A program made the position numbers and the translations under genes. Positions 14,101-26,100 of a stretch of DNA of 64,000 nt are shown here, piece after piece; position 1 is the first letter of the stretch; every line of letters begins with the position of its first letter. Below the pieces are notes generated by a model. The model was not told where the DNA came from, did not search any database, and worked only from the letters and a program-made list of their open reading frames with translations. The DNA comes from Paraescarpia echinospica. Lineage: Eukaryota; Annelida; Polychaeta; Sabellida; Siboglinidae. The DNA is taken from assembly GCA_020002185.1 (NCBI GenBank), contig CM034535.1:65557699-65621698 (forward strand), in the 5' to 3' direction.

Positions 14101-17100
14101 AATAATATTCTGGAATAATTTTGTAACCTGTTTTGTCCTCACATTGCAGCATGGCAAAATAATGAGTGATTCAGTCTATCCACCCCTCTAAAGAATCTAA
14201 ATATGCTACAAACCCCAACAGGGCAATACTGAATCTACCTACAGTTTGATTCAATGTGAATTATCTAGCAAATTATATTTCCATGCCCCTTACCATTACT
14301 AAATATTTGCATTGCAGGCTGTGTAAAAGGATTGATGGGACAACCAGCTGTTGCACTGTGAATGAGGAATTCGTGTACATGCATTGGACTCGAGACTATG
14401 AACATTTCAGTTAGTCTGATAATAACAGTCATGACTTTGACCAAGTGGAGAAATGGTTGAAAATTAATTAGCTTGTGTTTTTTTACAATTTATTAAATTT
14501 ATACCAATATATAAAAAGTGTACCGGTAAATAAACTGCATCAATGCATGACCAGTTTGAGACGTGTTGGTGTTATAATATTGGTTCTAATTATAATGCAC
14601 TGTATAAAGAGAATTAATTATCTAGACAGGTTTCACATGACAATTATCTAGTTTCACTAAAACATACCTGACTGACAGTGACATGTTTAGTATGCAAGCA
14701 CATTTGGTGTACATAATGACTGTATAACAAGCATTAGAATTAGTGCAATGTTCATATACGGGGTGTATGTACATGCTATTTTGATTGTATTTTAGTAACC
14801 CAAAGAGTGCTCACTCTGATTTTTTCAGGATATTTGGGTTACATACTGTTTTATATAATGCATGTATTTTGGGTCCAATCAGTTTGGAGGTTTTTTGTCA
14901 CGGGGGGTCACAGGGCACAAAACTGCATGTATTTGGATTAAATTTTTATTATTATTCAGTTACCCGATTCCATGTCCACTAGATGCAGTTAAATGAGACC
15001 TTTCCAGAAATGTAACATTTATTAGTCTAGCATTATTATTACTGAAGTTATGGGTCAGAAAGTGAACCAAACCGGTGATCAAATAGATTTTTTTCAACAA
15101 ATTTTAATTTTTTTGAGGGCCTGTAACTAAGAAAATATACAACCCAATTTTCTAAAAATTGGCATGGCTGTTTGTGTGGCATATTCCAATTGACATACCA
15201 ATTTTCAGCAAAATCAGAGACGGTGAGGTTTTTTAGTGATTGATCTGACATGGAATTGCCCAATAACCCCTTAGACCCATCCTCGCAAGCCAGGGCTGCA
15301 ATCAGCAGCAGCCACCCTTGGCACGCGAGGATGCTCAGACGCCAACTGCCCGCAAATAGCCTATCTGTCATGATCTCCAACCGCCTGATACCTCCCACAG
15401 ACGCCATGTTAAGCTTAATCTGTTTGAAGACACATCTTGCTGAACATGTACAAGTACTGTAGAGAACTGACACACATTATAGGGTCATGGGGTCTAAAAG
15501 AGTAGGGTATCTGCACTGAGCGAAGGAAAGTGAATCTTACCTCGGCTGAGCTTAGTAGCGTCGTGAACTTGCACAAGGAGATGACGAGGTTGTCAAAGAC
15601 GTCACTCATGCCGTAGTGTGCCGAGATCATGGCACACTTCCTGTAACATGCGTCATAGACATGACACCCATGCAACAAAAATAAACAGGAAAAACATCAG
15701 GATAAATTACCGACACTGACTACAAGATAATCTATTCAGAAACACATAATTATATACAAATTTTGAAAACTGTAAAAACAATAAAGTAACAATCAGCAGG
15801 CTGCGAAATAAGGCCGGTCCGATCGTCCCGGACGAGTAGTTTCAGTGATCGGACTAGTCCATGTTTAGTGGAGCAGTCCCATCGGACTAGCTGTTATTAT
15901 GTAAATTAATTTACGCTATGTATACGCTAGTTGGGTGTTGTGATGGAATAAAACAAAATCAGACAGTAAGGTAGCATTTTATCACAGGCAGCTAAATATT
16001 CCGTACGACCGTCAGATGGGAAACTTGCTGAACGCAGTGAATGTAAATGGCGGCTGTTTACATCCGGTTAGCGTAGGATAGGTACTGCCACCTAGCGACC
16101 ATGAGTGATGAGCGACATGGACAAACATACATGCGCGGGTTACAGACATCGTTACGTGCTATCCCGTCGTGATGGTAGTTGCATTATTCCTGCATTGGGT
16201 GATTATTTTGGCAAGTTACCAAACGCCAGCAATGTTACTTGTTTAGTCAGCTTCGGGAAAGAAAACGCTAATGAAAAGTATAGGGCAAATGATGCAACTT
16301 AGTCCGACAATGTCGGATCCTTTGTCGCCGTCAGGCTTTAGATTCTGCTGGCATCGCCTTGTCCACGACTCCTGTTTGCTGCCCCTGATTAAACTAGTCA
16401 TTTCTTCTGATGACTTTGCAATTTGATCTACGAAATCACATGTATTTGTTTCTATTAATGACACATTTAGTTGAACATTTAATTGAAATGGGAAACGGCT
16501 TGTTTTCTTTATGAAATAAAGCCACTTTTACTATGTGCCATAACTGTCACACATTTATGATACAACAGTATGATTGATTTTTAAGGACTACCCCCGGTAG
16601 TAAAACAATATGAGGACTAGTTGTTTCTGAGTCAGCTAGTCCGACGGATTACCTGTCAACTAAATCCACCGTGCACCCTGAATCAGCAAATTAATATCTC
16701 TTCCGAAACACAGAGGTAATGTAGGGTGAACAAAACTGCTTAAAGGAAATAAAAACAAGGCATTAGCTAAAATCCGTTTTCCATGTGTACACAAAGTTTA
16801 ACATTGTATGTAACATTCTAAAACAATACAGAAAAATACTTTAGCATAAATTCTATTTTAAACCTGCCTGTGTAGCGATTCCCATGGAAAATAAAAATTT
16901 AATGAGCTAGGCGATCAAGTGATATAGTAACGTCACATACGACTCAAATTCGCAGCAAGCCGACCCTTTCTATGCATTCAGAGCATGTTTACAAGGATAG
17001 TTTTGGGGTCGAAACGAATGTCAGAATGAGTTATTGTGCAATATTCCGATGTAATACAAACACTAGTCATCATAGAGGAACAAGCAGTTACCTTATGGTT

Positions 17101-20100
17101 CCACATGAATTCAATTTTATTCAAAACAATGAATGCGAATGAGCCTACAAGTCGACTAGATATCGCCGAGCTTGGGCTCGTTTTCAGAATAATTATATTG
17201 AATGCAACCAACGGGAGATAATCTACACCAATAAATATACATAGCAAACATATATCATATCCAGCTACAGAAAGTAACGTGTATAATCTCATAATATCAC
17301 TAGAATATTGATGTATGAAGGAGTCGTACAATTTATCATAACGACTTAAATCAGACAGCGAATTTCTGTCGGTCCTGCTAGCTCTGTTGGTAAAGGCGTT
17401 GGTTCCTTGGCATTTATTTTGCAATCGGGCAACGCCAAACCATTGATTTTCTTAACACTTTTTTTGTTTATGTTTTCACAAAGTAAAATAAACCAAATTA
17501 TTTTGTATACTATGATGCACTGTTTATAAATATTTTTGTAGTAATTATTTATTCGCCACAAAAATGAAAATATGGTAATTATATATGACGATGTTTCAAA
17601 ATTTTATTTATCCAGACAGATCACCATTTGTTTTCAGAGAATTACTCATTTGTTGTGCAAGATGCTGCACAGGGCTAACTGGACAAATGACCAAGCAACC
17701 ATACATCCGTTTTTTGCCTACTATCGAGAAGAAGGAGTAGTCAAGCACAAAACCTTTGTGGCCATCTCCAACTCAATGACACATGATACAGTGGCTGTTT
17801 TTTTATATAATTACAATATATTACCGTACAATATATATATACAGTTAATAAATTATATATCCATTACATTTGTTTGGATAAATTAAATTGAGAAACATTG
17901 TTATATAATTCCCATATTTTAATTTTTGTGGCGAATAAATAATTACTACAAATTTTTTTTAAATATTTACAAACAGTGCATCATAGTATACAAATGATTT
18001 GGTTTATATTACTTCATGAAAACATAAACAAAAAAAGTGTCAAGAAAATCAATGGTTTGGTGTCGGGATTGAACCGGCGTCGTCCGATTACAAAATAAAA
18101 GCCAAGGAACCAACGCCTTTACCAAATGAGCTAGCAGGACCGACAGAAATTCGCTGACTGATTTAAGTTGTGGAAACGGTAGGCTTGATGCGACTATAGG
18201 TCATATGTGACGTCCCATCTCAGCATCCCGAAAAGCGCGCCAAAAATATGCATATTCGAAAATGTCCGGATGCACAGAATAAAATGTGGAATTTCTAATT
18301 GATTGATTTTTTGGCTTGATGGACATGGAAATAGATAGCAGGATGTAATATAATATGAATCCAAGCCATATTTTTATTCCCTTTAAGTTTCGAAACAGCA
18401 GCAGATGGTAGTCCTTAGCTCTAATCACTGGACTATGACACCCTCCTAATTCAGTATTCATGAGCAACTAGACAGGAGTCGTACCTGAATCCCGAGACAG
18501 CCTTCAGTATGATGGCCTCGTCACTGCTCTTGTCAAAAACAAACGACAGGGCTGCAACTGTTGGACCCCAAACCAGTGCAAATAAGTCATGGTCAAACAT
18601 GCCTGTAGGCACATGCAAGAACCTGCCTTCATTCGTCGCACCTCGTCGCAGAAGCATCTAGAAAGATTCACATATGGCGTATATAGCAAATGTAAATGGC
18701 GATGAGACTCCTGCTATTGCGAGAGCCACCTTTAGAACTAATTATAGTACAATAATATATATTTAGCATACAAACTGGCTGATACTACAAGAGCATAGTT
18801 ACAGCTATAATAAATTGTTCACTTCGTGAAATATCAGAAATACATATTAATTGGTATGAATAAAATGTTTGTGAATTACATAGCTGCAACAATACATTAA
18901 CACAATATTGAGGAGGTACTGCATCATTCAGATACTACACAGTAAAAATGTGTCATGTCTACGTGTTGTAACAACCAACAAATAAAGGTTAAGAAAAAAC
19001 AGTCAATGGCTGAGGAAACTGGCAAACACATGTTGTTACTTGGGGTCTCAAAAGTTTCTAGAAAATCAATACTCGAGAATCAATATGAAAAATGATTTCT
19101 TACCTTCCACAGATAGTTTTCCTTGACAAGACCAGTCTGTTCAGCTGGCATCACAATCTCTTCAGCTCTACAAATACAAGCATCACAATCTCATCAGATC
19201 TACAAATACAAGCATCACAATCTCATCAGATCTACAAATACAAGCATCACAATCTCATCAGATCTACAAACACAAACATCACAATCTCATCAGATCTACA
19301 AACACAAACATCACAATCTCATCAGACAGCATCACAATCTCATCAGATCTACAAACACAAACATCACAATCTCATCAGATCTACAAATACAAGCATCACA
19401 ATCTCATCAGATCTACAAACACAAACATCACAATCTCATCAGATCTACAAACACAAACATCACAATCTCATCAGATCTACAAACACAAACATCACAATCT
19501 CATCAGATCTACAAATACAAGCATCACAATCTCATCAGATCTACAAATACAAGCATCACAATCTCATCAGATCTACAAACACATCACAATCTCATCAGAT
19601 CTACATCTCATCAGATCTACAAACACAAACATCACAATCTCATCAGATCTACAAATAACAAGCATCACAATATCATCAGACCTACAAATACAAGCATCAC
19701 AATCTCTTCAGATCTACAATCACAAACATCACAATCTCTTCAGCTCTACAAATACAAGCATCACAATCTCATCAGATCTACAATCACAAACATCACAATC
19801 TCATCAGATCTACAATCACAAACATCACAATCTCTTCAGCTCTACAAATACAAGCATCACAATCTCATCAGATCTACAAATACAAGCATCACAATCTCTT
19901 CAGCTCTACAAATACAAGCATCACAATCTCATCAGATCTACAAACACAAACATCACAATCTCATCAGATCTACAAACACAAACATCACAATCTCATCAGA
20001 TCTACAAATAACAATCATCACAATCTCATCAGATCTACAAATACAAGCATCACAATCTCTTCAGATCTACAATCACAAACATCACAATCTCTTCAGCTCT

Positions 20101-23100
20101 ACAAATACAAGCATCACAATCTCATCAGATCTACAAATACAAGCATCACAATCTCTTCAGCTCTACAAATACAAGCATCACAATCTCATCAGATCTACAA
20201 ACACAAACATCACAATCTCATCAGATCAACAAATACAAGCATCACAATCTCTTCAGATCTACAATCACAAACATCACAATCTCTTCAGCTCTACAAATAC
20301 AAGCATCACAATCTCATCAGATCTACAATCACAAACATCACAATCTCATCAGATCTACAATCACAAACATCACAATCTCTTCAGCTCTACAAATACAAGC
20401 ATCACAATCTCATCAGATCTACAATCACAAACATCACAATCTCATCAGATCTACAATCACAAACATCACAATCTCATCTCAGCTCAATCACAAAATACAA
20501 GCATCACAATCTCATCAGATCTACAAACACAAACATCACAATCTCATCAGATCTACAAACACAAACATCACAATCTCATCAGATCTACAAACACAAACAT
20601 CACAATCTCATCAGAGCTACAAACACAAACATCACAATCTCATCAGATCTACAAATAACAAGCATCACAATCTCATCAGATCTACAAATACAAGCATCAC
20701 AATCTCATCAGCTCTACAATCACAAACATCACAATCTCATCAGATCTACAAATAACAAGCATCACAATCTCATCAGATCTACAAACACAAACATCACAAT
20801 CTCTTCAGCTCTACAAATACAAGCATCACAATCTCATCAGATCTACAAACACAAACATCACAATCTCATCAGATCTACAAACACAAACATCACAATCTCA
20901 TCAGATCTACAATCACAAACATCACAATCTCATCAGATCTACAATCACAAACATCACAATCTCTTCAGCTCTACAAATACAAGCATCACAATCTCATCAG
21001 ATCTACAAACACAAACATCACAATCTCATCAGATCTACAAACACAAACATCACAATCTCATCAGATCTACAAACACAAACATCACAATCTCATCAGATCT
21101 ACAAATAAAAAGCATCACAATCTCATCAGATCTACAAATACAAGCATCACAATCTCATCAGCTCTACAATCACAAGCATCACAATCTCATCAGATCTACA
21201 AATAACAAGCATCACAATCTCATCAGATCTACAAACACAAACATCACAATCTCTTCAGCTCTACAATCACAAACATCACAATCTCATCAGCTCTACAATC
21301 ACAAACATCACAATCTCTTCAGCTCTACAATCACAAACATCACAATCTCATCAGATCTACAATCACAAACATCACAATCTACAATCAAAAATATTATTGA
21401 AATCTCATCAGAATTACAATCACAAACATAACAATCTCTTCATATCTACGATCAAAAACATCAAAATCTCATCATATCTACAATCACAATCATCACAATT
21501 TCATCAGCTCTACAAACACAAGCATCACACTCTCATCAGATCTACAATCACAAACATCACAATCTTGTCAGCATTACAAGATTAACATCACATGAAAAAC
21601 ACCAGCATTAGCAATGCAACACCAAAAATAGAAGCCTGCTAAATGTTACACAACATGAATTTACAAATGTTTTACTCTGACAGCACACGTCAGGGGCTTA
21701 GCCAGAGACCAGTCCACTGGCGGAATACTGGACAAGATTGGTAATTACAACTGATAAGACTGATGGAATTTAGAGAGGGCCAGCTGGCTACTAGATTAAC
21801 TAATAGTTCCAAGTGGCCCACATAATGACTATCATTGGCTGGTAGTGAAATACACAGAATGGATCAGTATTAATTAAATAAATGACTCAAATGACCGATT
21901 TGTCATAAAAAAAATAAACTGGCCAACAATGGCCGTGTAGATGGCTTCCATGCAAGCTGTTCGCACGATAAACGGCACAATTTTGATTCATTCAAAACAG
22001 GCAAAAAATTATTTCTGGCTAAGGGCCTGGCACACGACTATCGACAAGGACACATTGAAAAGGAAAATACAAAACAACATAGAGAAGTTCCTCACATGAT
22101 GGCATTGTATATCTCTTCCAGCATGTCCTGGTCAAAGTCTCCCCCTCCGTTCACACCCTTCACATTCTTCTTGAACTCCTGGCAACAGCATGCACAAGCT
22201 GGATAACTAACACTACACACAACATCAGGGCATCACATTAATATCACAAGTCAGTCTATATCTCAATGAGTGTTCTCAGGCAGGTGAAAGAAATAGGAAC
22301 TGTTGCCAAAAAACGTACGATTTTCATCAGTGATATAACAAGACATGAACACAAGTTTTCACCTATCAATGGCTAGATTCTCATCCAAGGAATAGAGCCT
22401 GTTTCACATGAAAGAAATAGGAACTGTTGCCAAAAAACATAAGATTTTCATCAGTGATATAACGAGACATGAACACAAGTTTTCACCTATCAATGGCTAG
22501 ATTCTCATCCAAGGAATAGAGCCTGTTTCACATGAAAGAAATAGGAACTGTTGCCAAAAAACGTACGATTTTCATCAGTGATATAACAAGACATGAACAC
22601 AAGTTTTCACCTATCAATGGCTAGATTCTCATCCAAGGAATAGAGCCTGTTTCACATGAAAGAAATAGGAACTGTTGCCAAAAAACATAAGATTTTCATC
22701 AGTGATATAACGAGACATGAACACAAGTTTTCACCTATCAATGGCTAGATTCTCATCCAAGGAATAGAGCCTGTTTCATGTGAAAGAAATAGGAACTGTT
22801 GCCAAAAAACATAAGAATTTTCATCAGTGATATAACGAGACATGAACACAAGTTTTCACCTATCAATGGCTAGATTCTCATCCAAGGAATAGAGCCTGTT
22901 TCACATGAAAGAAATAGGAACTGTTGCCAAAAAACATAAGATTTTCATCAGTGATATAACGAGACATGAACACAAGTTTTCACCTATCAATGGCTAGATT
23001 CTCATCCAAGGAATAGAGCCTGTTTCATGTGAAAGAAATAGGAACTGTTACCAAAAAACATAAGATTTTCATCAGTGATATAACGAGACATGAACACAAG

Positions 23101-26100
23101 TTTTCACCTATCAATGGCTAGATTCTCATCCAAGGAATAGAGCCTGTTTCACATGAAAGAAATAGGAACTGTTGCCAAAAAACATAAGATTTTCATCAGT
23201 GATATAACGAGACATGAACACAAGTTTTCACCTATCAATGGCTAGATTCTCATCCAAGGAATAGAGCCTGTTTTACCACTGTTCAGTACATAGTCTATAA
23301 TTTCCACATCAATGTAGCACTTTCTGATTGCATATCCACACACCACAGACACATGCATACACAGGCATGTACATACATACATTGCTTGTATAGTCACACA
23401 TGCACACACACACACACCTGGAGTACTTACAAGTTTCAGCCATGCGCACATGGACACAAGCACAAGCGCAAGCGCACGCGCACACGCACACACAACCACA
23501 CACATGCATGTATTCTGGTGAATCGTTGCCTAATTTTTATTGGGATTTTCTGGTCTCGGGGAAAATCCTACAGATGCACCAATAGTAACTTCTATTGCAT
23601 ATCCTTCTTCTTAGTCCAGAGGTCAAAGACAGCCCCACCTCTCCCGGTGACTCACCCTGCTGGTCATTGGTACGTTCTGTTTCTTCGCATTGGTGTTGTG
23701 TTGGTCAACATTCAACATGATGACAGCGTAGGCGAGAGTGAACGCTGCGTCCGCATTCACAAACGTCTCCCCGGTCAGCTTCTGTGCATGCCAAACATAC
23801 ACGGCAATTCCACTATTACACCAGTATCTATTGCAGACATGCCACAATTTCTTTGTCGAAATCCGTCATTTTTATTTGAAATTCCGTAAAAAATATGTAG
23901 ACGTCTGTATTTCATTTTTCGATATCAACCTTTGCAAAACGATGAAATAAATCATGAATTATACAAAGACCATGAAAGAAAGTAGATCCAGTGAAACAGC
24001 AAGTAGGCAGTGACAGGGACTATTTGGATTGAGATGAAGGTTTATAATGGATGTGAGAAAGGTAGAAGAGGACAAATGGAGGGTGGTGACTGCTGATAGT
24101 GAGAAGATGGAACGGAACAACATCCGGGACTACACAGCTGTGTAAGGGCAAGTCAACCTCACTCCTTTGTGATGGCAGCTAGGAGAAATACACTTACTTT
24201 TTGCACATGATTACAGGTGTAGAATAGACGGGGCTTATTAAACCTGTACAAGATAACAGGGGTAGTAGACAAAGCATGTTTGTAGGGGACTGGACTCACA
24301 TGCCAGTGGTCAGCAAAGTGCTCAAGAATGTAGGAGATGACCGGTGCCTCGCCGGGCAGTCGGAACGCCTCCAGCAACATCCGTAGAGACTCGTCTATCC
24401 GCGTGTCTTCAAAGTTGAACGACCTGCAAATAAACAACAACTAATGGGGTGATGCCAACTGTGGATGTATTTCTCCAACTACCTCAATCATATCACTGAC
24501 GACACACTCGAACAGACCTTGGGGCGGTTCCAGTGAGGGTAATCTAGGGGGCCCAAAAACCTCCACTGGCGGCCAAACCAAATTCATATTATACTGAGTG
24601 GTCTGAGCTGGAGCTTCACCACGACTCTGCTATCATCGCGTTATCACGGATGATGACATCGGAAGATGGGAGGGGTGCTTTCGCAAAACAATTTTCATCG
24701 CCTTCTCCACTGTCTCAGCTCGACTGATAACATCAGAAGATAGAGGGAGGCTGTTCAAAATTGTTCACCGCTTCGCCACTATATCTTAAGCTTTCAAAAG
24801 GGCCAGGGGGCCCTGTGCACGCCAGCCCCCCTTAGAACTGTCTATTACACCTCTGATACAGAAAATATTTCATAACCACATTTCACAGCTCCCTTAGAGC
24901 AATTTATATACATCCATGCCCTGTCAGCAATTTATATACATCCATGCCCTGTCAGCAATTTATATACACCCATGCCCTGTTAGCAATTTATATACATCCA
25001 TGCCCTGTCAGCAATTTATATACATCCATGCCCTGTCAGCAATTTATATACACCCATGCCCTGTCAGCAATTTATATACATCCATGCCCTGTCAGCAATT
25101 TATATACATCCTTGCCCTGTCAGCAATTTATATACATCCATGCCCTGTTAGCAATTCTTGCATGTAAAGAATAATCGATATTCTGAATTTTTAAACCAAT
25201 ACATTCAAATATCTGTTAAGAATAGATTATTTTCTAAAGGGTGCAGCATTGGCACATTTTGTAACCTGAACTACTGATTTAAATCCCAGGAAGAATATAA
25301 ACACTCAATTAAGTAACAATATTTATTGCATAGAACTGATTGAGAGAAAGCCTCACTTTAAGAATGCCACCAAGATCGGCTCGTTCTTGCGACTGCTCAC
25401 AAACTCCCCGATCTGTTTCTTGTCGAGTTTGTGGTTCTCCTTAATAAAGACGACGACCTCCCTGGGGTCAAGGGGCATGCCCAACAGGCCGTGCTCCTGT
25501 AGGTAGGCAATGCCTTTACTGGGCTTCTGGTTGAACAGTTCCGTGCCCATGTGGTACACCTATCGCAACATAGCAATGCACTCAAGGTAGAGACGGTCTC
25601 AAAGTTGGCAAAATAAAAAACTATGTTATGCATTTACACTGTTGCAATTTTTAGCATCAATATGCATTATCGTGTTTCACTCATTATCCAACATTTCAAA
25701 ATTAACTATAAAAAATGGTTAGTATTATATGGTGATTATTTATTATAAAAATTCTTACAAAATATGTAAGAGCATCGTAATTTGTTACCCACTATTCCAA
25801 ATTGAAACATTTCTCGCTGATGTTCAATACAAGCTACGAGCCAAAACACTACTCCAACTAATTCTTTTAATGAGTTTCCATATTGAAACAATCCAGAATA
25901 ATCTTTAATGTGTTAGTTGCATAAATGATGTATATGTTACTGGTATATAGATATGATATAAATGGTACAAATGTGGTTATTTTGATGTTTTGTGACACCT
26001 ATCAAATTTTGTTTTAATTGCTGACACTCTTTTAAACAACAGCTAGGAGTGAAAACCACTGTCAACAAAGTGAAAACCACAGCTGATCAAGTGAAAACCA

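Larger units (their letters stand above)
10581..15261 (+). mobile_element. DNA transposon with ~490-bp terminal inverted repeats, superfamily unassigned
   Basis: The element spans 4681 bp inside GBF1 intron 22, transcribed against the host gene. The left end starts GGGTGATTCCATGTCA. The right end, reverse-complemented, starts GGGCAATTCCATGTCA. The two ends stay alignable for about 490 bp (10581-11070 and 14772-15261). AATA lies on both sides (10577-10580 and 15262-15265), consistent with a 4-bp target duplication. The interior holds one intronless transposase gene broken into two overlapping frames. A 4-bp duplication is known for Sola and some Academ elements, but I could not identify either by motif, so the superfamily is left open. 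The single frameshift is the only damage seen, so the insertion is fairly young or was recently active. Confidence 0.85.
16744..18382. mobile_element. TTAA-flanked non-autonomous DNA element, copy 1
   Basis: TTAA lies on both sides (16740-16743 and 18383-18386). The ends read AGGAAATAAAAA and, reverse-complemented, AGGGAATAAAAA. Most of it matches 54768-55832 elsewhere in the window, which confirms a dispersed element. TTAA duplications are used by piggyBac and Kolobok elements, but no such transposase is present. The interior has inverted arms of about 280 bp (17341-17620 and 17874-18175) around a captured transposase fragment. The right arm contains a tRNA-like pol III promoter. Confidence 0.7.

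Noticed and set aside
18063..18140. A functional tRNA gene inside the TTAA element
   Set aside because: The B box and CCA-like end overlap any possible acceptor stem, so no proper cloverleaf could be drawn.
19092..20658. Long plus-strand open frames (up to 511 codons) with a His/Gln/Ser-rich repeat
   Set aside because: They are translations of the 32-bp minisatellite in the host intron. There is no start context or conserved domain, and the unit is open in several frames only by composition.
23353..23889. Plus-strand 178-codon frame
   Set aside because: It begins in the CA-rich microsatellite and is antisense to GBF1 exon 18.
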